Below, in pieces: positions 43,532-52,738 of a stretch of 64,000 bases of DNA. Below the pieces are notes generated by a model. That model was given only the letters and a program-made list of their open reading frames with translations, was not told the origin of the DNA and searched no databases. The position numbers were made by a program, and so were the translations under genes. Where the stretch lies: contig CAVYYW010000009.1 in assembly GCA_963772845.1 (NCBI GenBank), positions 39,068-103,067 on the forward strand. Reading direction: 5' to 3'. The stretch's first letter is position 1; each line of letters starts with the position of its first letter. Source of the stretch: CAVYYW01 sp963772845 (GTDB lineage Bacteria; Bacillota; Bacilli; Bacillales; Sporolactobacillaceae).

Positions 43532-45412
43532 TTATACCATCACTTTACAAATATCATTCGTGAACTCAACTGGATCGCTGATTGGCAGGCCTTCAATCAG
43601 CAGAGCCTGATTGTACAGGAGATTCGTATACAGATTCAGTTTCCCTTTATCCTTTTCTAAGGCGTCTTTTAATGAGCTGAATACTTCGTGGTTCGGGTTA
43701 ATCTCAAGCACCTTGTCTGCCTTCACGTTTTGGTTATCAGGCATGGCTTTCAAGATTTTTTCCATTTCGATGGTGACTTCCCCGTCCGCTGTCAGGCATA
43801 CAGGGTGAGATTTCAATCTTTTAGACACTCTAACATCCTTTACTTTTCCGGAAAGAGTGGCTTTCATGTAATCAAAAAGCTCCTGGTTTTCCTTCTTTTC
43901 TGCCTCATTGCTGCTTTTATCTTCTTCCGATTCAATTCCCAGATCACCGCTTGAGACGGATTTGAATTCTTTTTCTTTATAAGTCATGAGCATCTTAATG
44001 GCAAATTCGTCAATGTCTTCAGTGAAGTACAGGATTTCATAGCCTTTATCCGCGACCATCTCTGTCTGTGGCAGCTTCTCAATTCGCTCATGTGTTTCTC
44101 CCGTAGCATAATAAATGTACTTTTGATCCTCTGGCATTCTGGATACATATTCATCCAGTGTGACGGATTTTTTCTCTTTTGAGGAGTGGAACATTAGTAG
44201 GTCCTGCAGTTCTTCCTTATGCGCTCCGAAATCACTGTAAACCCCATATTTCATTTGTCTGCCAAAAGATTTATAGAATTCATTATATTTTTCCCTGTCA
44301 TCCTTAAGCAACCGCTGCAATTGGCTGGTTATTTTTTTCCTGATATTCTTTGCAATCAGCTTCAGCTGACGGTCGTGCTGCAAAATTTCCCTTGATATAT
44401 TAAGAGATAAATCCTCAGAATCAACCATCCCTTTGACAAAACTGTAGTAGTCCGGAAGCAGATCTGAACACTTTTCCATAATCAGAACGCCATTCGAATA
44501 AAGCTCCAGGCCCTTTTCATACTCTTTAGTATAATAGTCGAACGGAATGTTCTCGGGGATAAATAGAATGGCATTATACCTTACTGCCCCATCCACCTTG
44601 ATATGGATATGCTTGAGCGGCTTGTCATAACCGTAATGTTTCTCTGAATAAAACGTCTCGTAATCCTCATCCGTGAGTTCATTTTTGTTCTTGCGCCAGA
44701 TTGGCACCATGCTGTTGACTGTCTGTTCTTCCTGGATCTCTTCAAACTCGGTTTCGCTGCCCTCTTTTGGCCTTGATTCGGTAACTTCCATTTTGATCGG
44801 ATAGCGGATAAAATCAGAGTATTTTTTGATAATCGTTTTTATGCGGGGCTCTTCCAGATAATCATCATAGGTCTCATCTTCGGTATTCTCTTTAATTCTC
44901 AAAGTGATCTCCGTACCAAGATCGGCTTTTTCACAAGGCTCGATCGTGTAGCCGTCAGCACCCTGTGATTCCCATTTATACGCTTCTTCACTCCCAAACG
45001 CGCGGGTAACGACCGTCACATCGTCCGCAACCATGAATGCCGAATAGAAGCCGACCCCGAACTGGCCGATAATTTCTTGGCCATCCTTCATTTCATTGTC
45101 ATTCTTAAAAGCGAGAGAGCCGCTCTTGGCAATAATTCCAAGATTATTTTCCAGCTCTTCTTTCGTCATGCCGATTCCGGTGTCTGTCAGCTTTAAGGTC
45201 CTGTTCTCCTTATCCGCCTCCACTTTTATGTAATAGCTGTCTTTATTAAATGTTAAAGAATCGTCCGTTAAAGCCTTGTAGTAGATTTTGTCAATCGCAT
45301 CACTGGCGTTGGAAATCAACTCTCTTAAAAAAATCTCCTTATGAGAATAAATAGAGTTGATCATCATTTCCAGCAGGCGTTTGGATTCCGCTTGAAACTG
45401 CTTTTTCTCCAT
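43532..45412 (-). CDS. htpG: chaperone HtpG (Hsp90)
   Basis: 626 residues, the usual bacterial length. The N-terminal GHKL ATPase shows NASDAIDK, DTGIGMTKEEL and GQFGVGFYSAFMV; middle and C-terminal dimer domains follow. It is an ATP-dependent cytoplasmic chaperone. The start at 45412 (MEKKQFQ) is set by AAGGGGAAA 8-10 nt upstream; a frame to 45475 has no ribosome site. Confidence 0.97.
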   Translation of the reverse strand: MEKKQFQAESKRLLEMMINSIYSHKEIFLRELISNASDAIDKIYYKALTDDSLTFNKDSYYIKVEADKENRTLKLTDTGIGMTKEELENNLGIIAKSGSLAFKNDNEMKDGQEIIGQFGVGFYSAFMVADDVTVVTRAFGSEEAYKWESQGADGYTIEPCEKADLGTEITLRIKENTEDETYDDYLEEPRIKTIIKKYSDFIRYPIKMEVTESRPKEGSETEFEEIQEEQTVNSMVPIWRKNKNELTDEDYETFYSEKHYGYDKPLKHIHIKVDGAVRYNAILFIPENIPFDYYTKEYEKGLELYSNGVLIMEKCSDLLPDYYSFVKGMVDSEDLSLNISREILQHDRQLKLIAKNIRKKITSQLQRLLKDDREKYNEFYKSFGRQMKYGVYSDFGAHKEELQDLLMFHSSKEKKSVTLDEYVSRMPEDQKYIYYATGETHERIEKLPQTEMVADKGYEILYFTEDIDEFAIKMLMTYKEKEFKSVSSGDLGIESEEDKSSNEAEKKENQELFDYMKATLSGKVKDVRVSKRLKSHPVCLTADGEVTIEMEKILKAMPDNQNVKADKVLEINPNHEVFSSLKDALEKDKGKLNLYTNLLYNQALLIEGLPISDPVEFTNDICKVMV

Positions 45413-45523
45413 TTCAATGTTTCCCCTTTCTGTCTCTTCATCAGTCAGCATCCCTGAACGATTCGTGCTGATCAATAATTAAATATCATATGCTGCGGTT
45501 AGTGTCAATAGTTTTTCTTTTCA

Positions 45524-46677
45524 TTAAACAAACTCAATATGTCTATTATTATAGTCAATAATTAATTTTCCATTTATTGCGCTATCACTCCCAAGAACCC
45601 CATCTAGTTTAAAGAAGGTGGCATACTCTGTTAAACTCATTCGCATGTTCTGGAATGTAAAAGCTTTGTTTTCATCCAAAATTATGGACAGCTTTTGGAT
45701 AACCTCCATCTCAACCTCCTTCACCCCGCCTATCCCTCCAGCGTTAATTTTGCTTTTTGTGAGGCTGATATTATTTAATTTAGATTTTATACTTTGACCG
45801 AAATAAGTCTTATTCGCGCCGGTATCCAACCCAAAAAATAGTGGTGTCTGATCCTCCGCCTTCACTTTGACAATGGGATAGCCGCAGAAAAAAAGATTCA
45901 TTTCTTCGTAATTTAGTTAATTTAGGTTTCGCGATCGTGACACCGTTCTTCTGGTAGTCAATCTCCAAATAAATATTTCGAATAATATCCCAGCCAATAA
46001 TCCCGTCTATAATGATCTCATCTTTTATTTTCGGATGACTAATCGTTAACTGATCATCTGATAGGACTAATACCGGTTGGTGGCCAATCGTCAGGTCCTG
46101 CATAGACATCGTCTTTATAAAAGCTAACTCGGTCCCTACACTTTCATTCGTTGAATTCCCAACTTCAATAGCCATATTATCTATTCTTCTCAGATTGCAG
46201 TCGTTTGCTGTGGACTGCGAGACCACACTCATGCCCGCTCCAGTATCAAGCCAAAAACATTTTTTCCGGCCATTCACCATAACCTCAATGGTTGGTGATC
46301 CAGATACGCTTAATGTCATAGGGAAGTCGGATTGAATCGCTTCCAAATGAAAAAGTCGTTTCATTGAATTTACTGCGTGCGCCAGCGATTAAGCGGTCAT
46401 TGATTTCGATGTTTTCGTCCTTCATGAGACCAAGAGTTTCTATTTGTGCCCAATTCGAATGAGCAAAATAGATATCAAACAAGAGTGACGCACACTGATT
46501 CGTGATATCTGAGCAAGTTGAATGTGTGTAAAGCTGCCGCAATAATTCTTCAGCAGCCTTATCTTTTCCTTCAGTAATCAGGATTAAAGCGTTTAAAAAG
46601 CTGGCGGACTCATCATCTGAATTTCTTGCGTTCATAGAATCAAAATCAAAGACTTCCCATCTTTTCATTGCCTCCAA
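45524..46677 (-). pseudogene. double retropepsin-like aspartic protease, two frameshifts
   Basis: Three overlapping frames make one protein of about 380 residues. The first (from 46677) is a helical, TPR-like N-terminus (LNALILITEGKDKAAEELL). The second carries a retropepsin domain with WLDTGAGMSVVS and DGIIGWDII; the third carries a second domain with FGLDTGANKTYFG and DGVLGSDS. The joins fall at a T5 tract (about 46355) and a T7 tract (about 45893). Two DTG motifs in one chain mean it could act as an intramolecular dimer, like pepsin. It is either broken or miscalled. Confidence 0.7.
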
Positions 46678-46862
46678 AAAAATACCCCCATTAGAGCTGG
46701 TTTTGTTTAATAAATCAATTCGTTATTGATGCCTTCAATCCTTTAATCCAGAATATCTGAATCCTGGCATAATGGAAGAATTTATGGCGCGCCTACATAA
46801 ATTGAATCAGGATCATCGTGTGGGAACAGATCCTGACGACTTTGATTTTTAATTAAAATTAC
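46678..46862 (-). other. upstream spacer
   Basis: Holds the presumed promoter of the retropepsin gene and, on the plus strand, a 26-codon frame at 46772-46852 ending RVGTDPDDFDF with acidic tail. It looks like the end of a lost gene; I cannot name it. Confidence 0.3.
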
Positions 46863-46865
46863 ATC

Positions 46866-46900
46866 GCGCCGGTCGGAGCCGGCGCTTCCTTATTGATATT
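46866..46900 (-). repeat. palindromic element, copy 2
   Basis: GCGCCGG-tcgga-GCCGGCGC followed by TTCCTTATTGATATT; inverse-orientation match to 8125-8157. Confidence 0.6.
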
Positions 46901-46982
46901 CATATATTAATTTTGCGAAAAAAACGCGTTGGGCGATCCGCCTGGTTGGCTGTTCACGCAGAAGATGTCAAAAGTGGTGGTT

Positions 46983-47350
46983 GCGAGCCATCTATGACTC
47001 AAAATCCTAAATGGATGGCCCTAAAGGAGGTGTTTGCGGCCATCTATGACCCTAAATCCTGAAATGGATGGCCCTAAAGGAGGTGTTTGCGGCCATTTAT
47101 GACCCAAAATCCTGAAAAAATGGCCCTAAAGCAGGTGTTTGCGGCCATCTATGACCCAAAATCCTAAATGGATGGCCCTAAAGCAGGTGTTTGCGGCCAT
47201 CTATGACCCTAAATCCTGAAATGGATGGCCCTAAAGGAGGCGTTTGCGGCCATCTATGACCCAAAATCCTGAAAAAATGGCCCTAAAGGAGGTGTTTGCG
47301 GCCATCTATGACCCAAAATCCTAAATGGATGGCCCTAAAGGAGGTGTTAC
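46983..47350. repeat. tandem repeat array B, seven 52-53 bp units
   Basis: Units start at 46983, 47036, 47089, 47141, 47193, 47246 and 47298. Each holds GGCCATC (or GGCCATTT) and GATGGCC (or AAATGGCC) arms around TATGACCCAAAATCC, then CTAAAGGAGGTGTTTGC. Units 2-4 and 5-7 repeat as a 157-bp trio. It lies just beyond the sigL stop. Confidence 0.92.
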
Positions 47351-47368
47351 GGTGGGTTGATTACAATA

Positions 47369-48613
47369 TTAGTGCCTAACATTTCTTCTTCTCTCCATCG
47401 AAGAAGGAATCTTTTCTGCTTTTCGGTATTTTGCCACTGTCCGCCTGGAAATAATAATTCCTGATTTTGCTTTCAGATGATCTGCTATCGCCTGATCAGA
47501 GAACGGTTGATTCTTTCTTTCGGAAAGAATCATCTCCCGAATGCTGTCTTTAACCCAAGCACTTGAAACCATGGAACCATCTTTTTTGTTAAGGCCCGTG
47601 GAAAAAGCAATTTTAAGAGGAAAAACACCCACAGGCGTTTCCATGACCTTATCCTTTACTGCACGGCTGACTGTCGACTCATGCATGTGGATTTCTTCAC
47701 TCACCTCATGAATGGTAAGAGGATTTAAGGAAGAAAATCCCTGGAGAAAAAATTCACGCTGTTTCTCTATTAATACTTTCATAATAGCCGTTAAGGTTGT
47801 CTGGCGCTGCTCTACAGCCCGCTGCAGCATTTTCGCCTGTACCTGACAGGATTTCAGATAAGCCTTTCCTTCCGACTCATTCCAGTTCTGATAAACAGAA
47901 TTTAACCTCACTGGAATAACAGGAATAGAGAACTTTATCTCGCCTGAATGAATGGATATTTTGACATCCGGCTTATTATAAATGATTGGAGAACCCGTTA
48001 ATCCCTGGCAAGGGAAGGGTTTAAACTGCGATAGTTTATCCTGGATGCTTTGAAGCACGTCTTCTGAAGCCTTAATCTTTGTCATAAGAAACGATTTATT
48101 TTCATCGATCAGGTCTGTGAGAAAGAATTGAATCACCTCGTGCATTAGGAGATCATTCGGATAGGTTTCAAGTGCCTGAAAAAGGAGAAAGGCTTGCCAG
48201 TCGATGCAGCCAAGTCCTGCAGGATCTAACTGCTGCAGCGTTGCGCGTGCTTCGCTAACGACATCCGAATCCGTATACAATTCATTTGCCAAGTCCTCAT
48301 CAGATTCACTAAGAAATCCGCGTTCATTTAAACGATCAACTAAAAAAGGCAGAACCTGAGCAATTTTTTTATCTAGTTGGAGCCATCTGATCTGCTCATG
48401 AATATCATCTCTCCAACTTACCTCCCTTTCTGGAAGATGCTGTGTGAAATCCTGATAATCAGCGGCTGGCCGAAATTCTAACAAAGGGTTTTCAAGAGTT
48501 TTTTCTTCAATATAACGTTCCAGATCAGCAATCGGATACGTCAACAGATGAATACCTTGACGCAATTCTTCCGTAATAAAGAGTTTCATTGACTGCCTTT
48601 GTTCAAGCTTCAT
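47369..48613 (-). CDS. sigL: RNA polymerase sigma-54 factor
   Basis: 414 residues. The Q-rich activator-interacting N-terminus (MKLEQRQSMKLFITEELRQGI), the core-binding region, the HTH (LTIHEVSEEIHMHESTVSRAV) and the RpoN box (SRRTVAKYRKA) are all present. Sigma-54 reads -24/-12 promoters and needs an AAA+ activator. A perfect -24/-12 site and an AAA+ activator lie 4-5 kb away (52.4-53.9 kb). The product is slightly short compared with many RpoN proteins, as usual for Bacillus SigL. Confidence 0.95.
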   Translation of the reverse strand: MKLEQRQSMKLFITEELRQGIHLLTYPIADLERYIEEKTLENPLLEFRPAADYQDFTQHLPEREVSWRDDIHEQIRWLQLDKKIAQVLPFLVDRLNERGFLSESDEDLANELYTDSDVVSEARATLQQLDPAGLGCIDWQAFLLFQALETYPNDLLMHEVIQFFLTDLIDENKSFLMTKIKASEDVLQSIQDKLSQFKPFPCQGLTGSPIIYNKPDVKISIHSGEIKFSIPVIPVRLNSVYQNWNESEGKAYLKSCQVQAKMLQRAVEQRQTTLTAIMKVLIEKQREFFLQGFSSLNPLTIHEVSEEIHMHESTVSRAVKDKVMETPVGVFPLKIAFSTGLNKKDGSMVSSAWVKDSIREMILSERKNQPFSDQAIADHLKAKSGIIISRRTVAKYRKAEKIPSSMERRRNVRH

Positions 48614-48843
48614 AGATGCTTCTCCTTTCGCCCTTTCATCATTTGATTATAACAATTAATAGTCAGAAAAAAATGATAATGTCTCGCTAACAGCTCGTCT
48701 TATAGCCAAAATTAACTTCTAAAGCGCATCACAATGCACTAAATACGTTGATTGGAGCGATTGGCACGAAATCCCTCGAAAATGCACATGCTTATAGATG
48801 AAAGAAAGAAATACTCTAAACTTCTGCAGAATTAGCGTGTGAC
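48614..48843. other. region upstream of sigL
   Basis: AT-rich, no gene. Presumably includes the sigL promoter, which I cannot place. Confidence 0.3.
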
Positions 48844-49218
48844 CACTGAAAAAGTCCACGATTTAAAAATACAGAATCCGCTCGCTTTTCGCGGAAGAAC
48901 ATCCAAACCTTCAGTTGTCTCGGCTCCAGTTATTCCAGTTGAGTAATGCGAAGGACATTTCTGTGAATTCCGGTGGCTCTCCGTCCATTATTTCCCAAAT
49001 GAACGCCCTTTTTCCTGATTTTTGACCCCGTTTGGTCGTTCATCGACCTTATGAACGCCCTTTTTCCTGTCGACCTTGGCTTCATCGACCCCGTTTGGTC
49101 GTTCATCGACCTTATGAACGCCCTTTTTCCTGATTTTCGACCTCCTTTTGTCCTTCATAACCCTAACGAATGAAAGCGGAAATCAACAACCATGACGAAT
49201 CCGTCGGACTTTTTCAGG
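48844..49218. mobile_element. 375-bp element with 13-bp inverted ends, carrying repeat array D
   Basis: Left end CACTGAAAAAGTCC (48844), right end GGACTTTTTCAGG (49206); 13 bases pair. Inside lie GCTCGCTTTTCGCGG and an array of three ATGAACG-type units (48999, 49051, 49114; the second extended by 11 bp). No gene. It looks like a short non-autonomous element, though no target duplication is evident to me. Confidence 0.5.
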
Positions 49219-49519
49219 CATCCATAAAAAGGCACGGAGGTTTCTCCTAGCAGGGACAAATTTGCACATTAATTGGCATCATAATTAGCTATCGAAATCC
49301 AAGTGAATTTACTCGAAAACACACAGAGTTTGGTCTGGTTTTTTCAAAGTGAATTTCCAGCAGATTATATGGGATTGTATGTTGAACCAACATTAAGGAG
49401 TTTGTGAAGGTTTATACTTAACCGAGCGATTCAGAAGGGTTTTATAAGAATTTGAAACTTTTAATCTCGGTTGTTCGTATTTTTATTTTATGGATTATTT
49501 TTCTATTAGGAGGGGTATT
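49219..49519. other. intergenic stretch upstream of lipoprotein gene
   Basis: No gene seen. AT-rich, presumably holding the lipoprotein promoter. Confidence 0.3.
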
Positions 49520-50119
49520 TTGAAAAATATTTTATTTAAGTGTATTATATTTGCTGCTATATTTATGATGGTTGCAGGTTGTAATTCAGGTACTACTTCT
49601 GAAAATGGAAATGCTAAAAGTAAAACAACAAGCACCTCAAAAAAGAACGGGAACGATTTAACCACTGAGAAAGAGAATGAAAAAACCATACAAACTTTTT
49701 TGAAAGTGGAAATCACAGGTCCGAACGACGAGTTTAAAAAGGCATTTGAATTAAAACCAAACCAAGGACCCAACTTTGCCCTAATAAATGCGTATAATAA
49801 AAAGTATTTCGAGCCCCTTTTATCAAAGAATTACTACAAAGAATTTATTAATAAAGGATACGAGGAACTCTTTTTGACCCCCGCTTACAAGAAAGTCTAC
49901 CAATTCAAAGTGAAAAATATTAAAATAAAAAACGAAAAAGACTATTATAGCTGGACAGCCGAAGTAGACTACACAAAAGATGGCAAGACAAATACATCAA
50001 CGACTTATGGCCACATCGATCTTAATGAAAACAGTAAAATCACCTATGTTAGGTTTATTGATGGAGATAACGGACTAATGAAAATTTTAACTAGCCAACC
50101 CAAGAAAAAAACAAGTTAA
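49520..50119 (+). CDS. lipoprotein of unknown function
   Basis: 199 residues from TTG at 49520, set by AGGAGGGG 4-5 nt upstream. A type II signal peptide ends in the lipobox VAGC (about residue 20), so the mature protein is lipid-anchored on the outer face of the membrane. A Ser/Thr/Asn/Lys-rich linker (about 21-50) precedes a soluble alpha/beta domain of about 140 residues with no known motif. AT-rich codon use. Confidence 0.78.
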   Translation: MKNILFKCIIFAAIFMMVAGCNSGTTSENGNAKSKTTSTSKKNGNDLTTEKENEKTIQTFLKVEITGPNDEFKKAFELKPNQGPNFALINAYNKKYFEPLLSKNYYKEFINKGYEELFLTPAYKKVYQFKVKNIKIKNEKDYYSWTAEVDYTKDGKTNTSTTYGHIDLNENSKITYVRFIDGDNGLMKILTSQPKKKTS

Positions 50120-50141
50120 ACCTGTTTATCTTATAAAATTA

Positions 50142-50175
50142 GGATGCCAATTATTATGCAAATTGGCATCCCTTT
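50142..50175. terminator. terminator between convergent genes
   Basis: GGATGCCAATT and AATTGGCATCC form an 11-bp stem, followed by CTTTT on the plus strand. Confidence 0.8.
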
Positions 50176-50229
50176 TCGTTTACTTTTTAATGTCAAAACC
50201 GAACACGTTAATGCTTCTTCGCACTTTTT

Positions 50230-51513
50230 TTAAACCAATCCAACAGAAGCGAGCAAAATTGCCACGACAACTGAAATGACAGGTATTAATACGGCGACGA
50301 CAAAAATATCTCTATAACTGTTCTTATGTGTCATACCTGTAATGGCAAGCAAGGTGAGAACGGCGCCATTATGCGGAAGCGCATCGAGTCCACCTGATGA
50401 AATAGAGGCCACTCTGTGAAAGGCTTCTGGACTTATACCTGTCTTCATGGCAATTTGATAGTATTTGGAGCCAAGCGCTTCGAGGGCAATTCCCATACCA
50501 CCGGAGGCTGAACCTGTTGCCCCAGCTAAAATGTTAACGGCGACTGATTCTGAGATTAACGGGTTTCCTTTGATGCCCATAAGAACTTCCGTCAATTTTC
50601 CAAACCCAGGAACTGCCCTTACAACAGCGCCGAAGCCTACTGCAGCACTCGTATTAATGATAGCAAGCACCGATCCGCTGGCACCGCTGTTAATAGCCGG
50701 AATAAAGCGTCTGAATTTCGTTATGTTTAAAAGCATAATTAGAATGATACCGGAAATTAAAGCAGTTATGACGTCCCATTTCAAAAGATTTAACGTAAGC
50801 AATACGGCTAGAAGCGGTAAGATGGACAGGATAAAATGAGGAACATCCTGATCCACTTCCATAATTTTATTATCCTTCGGTTCTGTAAAAACATCTCCGT
50901 TGGCACTTAATTTCTTTTCCCGCCATCTGAGATATAAATAGCCGCCAACCGCCATGATAATCGCTGCACTAATTCCCATGATTGGTGCTGCGGTGGGGGT
51001 GGTTTTAAAATACTGTATTGGAATAAGGTTTTGAATTTGCGGTGTTCCGGGCAATGCGGTCATAGTGAATGTAAAAGACCCTAACGCGACCGTCGCCGGA
51101 ATTAATCTTCTACTGATATTCGCTTCACGGAAAAGAGATAGCGCAAGCGGATAGACAGCAAACACAACCACAAACAAGCTGACGCCGCCGTATGTTAAGA
51201 CAGCTGCTGAAACGAGTACGCCTAGAATCGCACGCTTTTTACCGACCACTTTTGTTAGAGCCACGGCAACAGAACGTGCCATGCCCGTGTCTTCCATCAG
51301 CTTTCCGAAAACGGCGCCAAGCATGAAGACCGGAAACCAGGCTTGTGCGAACGAAACAAAGCCTCCCATGTATGTATCTTTATACGCATGCAATAAATCG
51401 AGTCCACCGGTAAGCGCCACAACGCCAGCAGCGATTGGCGCAATCCAGATAATGGACCAGCCTAAATAGGCTAATACAATTAACACGGCCAGACCTAGTA
51501 AAATACCAAACAT
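50230..51513 (-). CDS. GntP-family permease (YxjC-like)
   Basis: 427 residues with about 12 membrane helices; GASGSVLAIINTSAAVGFGAVV and GGLDALPHNGAVLTLL are family-type loops. GntP members carry gluconate and other hydroxy acids with protons. It follows the 3-hydroxybutyrate dehydrogenase-like gene by 33 nt in one operon, as in the B. subtilis yxjC...yxjF cluster, so uptake of 3-hydroxybutyrate is the likely role. That is inference from context. Confidence 0.85.
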   Translation of the reverse strand: MFGILLGLAVLIVLAYLGWSIIWIAPIAAGVVALTGGLDLLHAYKDTYMGGFVSFAQAWFPVFMLGAVFGKLMEDTGMARSVAVALTKVVGKKRAILGVLVSAAVLTYGGVSLFVVVFAVYPLALSLFREANISRRLIPATVALGSFTFTMTALPGTPQIQNLIPIQYFKTTPTAAPIMGISAAIIMAVGGYLYLRWREKKLSANGDVFTEPKDNKIMEVDQDVPHFILSILPLLAVLLTLNLLKWDVITALISGIILIMLLNITKFRRFIPAINSGASGSVLAIINTSAAVGFGAVVRAVPGFGKLTEVLMGIKGNPLISESVAVNILAGATGSASGGMGIALEALGSKYYQIAMKTGISPEAFHRVASISSGGLDALPHNGAVLTLLAITGMTHKNSYRDIFVVAVLIPVISVVVAILLASVGLV

Positions 51514-51546
51514 TAAGATTCCCCCTATTTATTTTGTATAAAAAGC

Positions 51547-52324
51547 CTATTGAGCCGTGTAGCCGCCATCGATGACAACCGCTTGCCCCGTTACACCTCT
51601 TGCCTGATCACTTGCTAAGAAAAGGGTATAGTCCGCAATTTCTTGAACAGACAACAGTCTTTTTTGAGGGACTAATGGATAGATCACTTCCCCAAGCACC
51701 TTTTCCAAGGAAATGTTCCGGTTATCAGCTAAATCCTGAAGCTGGTTTCTGAACAAGTGGTGTATCAACGTACCCTGGACATACGGCGTTAACGGTAATG
51801 CCATGCTCTGCTCCTTCTAGAGCAGCCACTTTCGTCAACCCGATTACGCCGTGTTTCGAGCTGTTATAGGCTGCTTTACCTGCAAAACCGATCAGCCCGT
51901 TAATCGAAGCCATATTAATGATGCGACCCGACCCTTGCTTTTTCATAATCGGAAAGACGTGTTTCGTAGCCATAAACGGTGCAACCAGCATCACTTTCGT
52001 AATAAATTCAAACTTCTCTGTAGGAAAATCTTCTATAGAAGCCACGTGCTGCAATCCCGCATTGTTAATCAGAACGTCAAGCGTCCCATAATGCTCAACG
52101 GTGTGATCAATCGCCTTCTTCAGCTCTTCTTCGCTTGTCACATCACATCTGAGGCCAATACAGTTGCAGCCATCTTCCTGAAGCCCTTCTGCTGATTTCT
52201 TCACTTGTTCTTCGTTAATATCTGTTAAAACAACTCTGGCTCCTTGTTTTGCAAATTGCACACCAATCTCATAGCCAATTCCACTCGCTGCCCCTGTTAT
52301 AAAAACCACTTTCTCACTTACCAT
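51547..52324 (-). pseudogene. 3-hydroxybutyrate dehydrogenase-like SDR, frameshifted
   Basis: The N-terminal part (start ATG 52324, AGGAGGGTG upstream) has TGAASGIGYEIG, NNAG and the active-site YNSSKHG, up to CPGYVDTPLVQ. There the frame stops, and the last 70 residues (LQDLADNRNISLEKV... VIDGGYTAQ) continue one frame over. The junction is an AAA run near 51751; one base fewer restores a full 258-residue SDR. Sequence and permease partner suggest 3-hydroxybutyrate dehydrogenase (YxjF/BdhA-like), oxidising it to acetoacetate with NAD. Confidence 0.8.
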
Positions 52325-52381
52325 AAGATTCACCCTCCTATAAAACGTTTTTATATGTGAAAAATCTTCACCCTTTATATA

Positions 52382-52398
52382 TGCAAGAATCGTGCCAA
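52382..52398 (-). promoter_or_regulatory. sigma-54 promoter (-24/-12)
   Basis: TTGGCACGATTCTTGCA on the minus strand matches the consensus TTGGCAC-N5-TTGCW exactly, about 58 nt before the SDR gene. Transcription should need SigL and an AAA+ activator. Confidence 0.92.
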
Positions 52399-52410
52399 CT
52401 CTAAAAATAA

Positions 52411-52424
52411 AGAAAACGCTTACA
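52411..52424 (-). promoter_or_regulatory. cre box upstream of sigma-54 promoter
   Basis: TGTAAGCGTTTTCT on the minus strand fits TGNAANCGNWNNCW and lies 13 nt upstream of the -24 element, so CcpA could block activator contact. Confidence 0.65.
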
Positions 52425-52459
52425 AACTAACCGATTGGAAAAAGAGCTCTAATAAAAAA

Positions 52460-52475
52460 TTCCACGTTTGTGGAA
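52460..52475. promoter_or_regulatory. candidate upstream activating sequence
   Basis: Perfect palindrome TTCCAC-gttt-GTGGAA, about 62-77 bp upstream of the -24 element, a typical place for a sigma-54 enhancer. Assigned by position only. Confidence 0.5.
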
Positions 52476-52525
52476 AGTTTATTTTTCGAATGATTCTTTA
52501 TATTCTTGAATCTTGATATAACTAA

Positions 52526-52557
52526 CAAAAAAGAACCATTCCATAATAATGGAATGG
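52526..52557 (-). terminator. terminator of activator gene
   Basis: CCATTCCAT-tatt-ATGGAATGG then T-rich sequence in minus reading, 23 nt after the TAG at 52580. Confidence 0.75.
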
Positions 52558-52579
52558 CTTTCCGTAAATCTGGAATTAA

Positions 52580-52738
52580 CTATAATTGATACTTTTTTAC
52601 TTTTTCATAGAGGTTGGATTTACCTATACCCAATAGCTGAGCTGCTCTTGCTTTATCACCATTTGATTTTTTTATGGCCCTTTCAATCGCCTTTTTTTCA
52701 GCTTTTTCCATGATTTCTTTCAAGCTTAGATTTGTGTG
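52580..52738 (-). pseudogene. detached Fis-type HTH of the sigma-54 activator
   Basis: One frame over from the activator's end, the sequence encodes LKEIMEKAEKKAIERAIKK, NGDKARAAQLLGIGKSNLYEK and a TAG at 52580: a complete HTH_8 DNA-binding helix set. One extra A in the CAAAT run near 52735 would fuse it to the AAA+ protein. Confidence 0.8.

Noticed and set aside
42977..47350. Possible CRISPR arrays at 43 and 47 kb
   Set aside because: The whole unit is repeated with no unique spacers, units are about 52 bp, and no cas genes are present.
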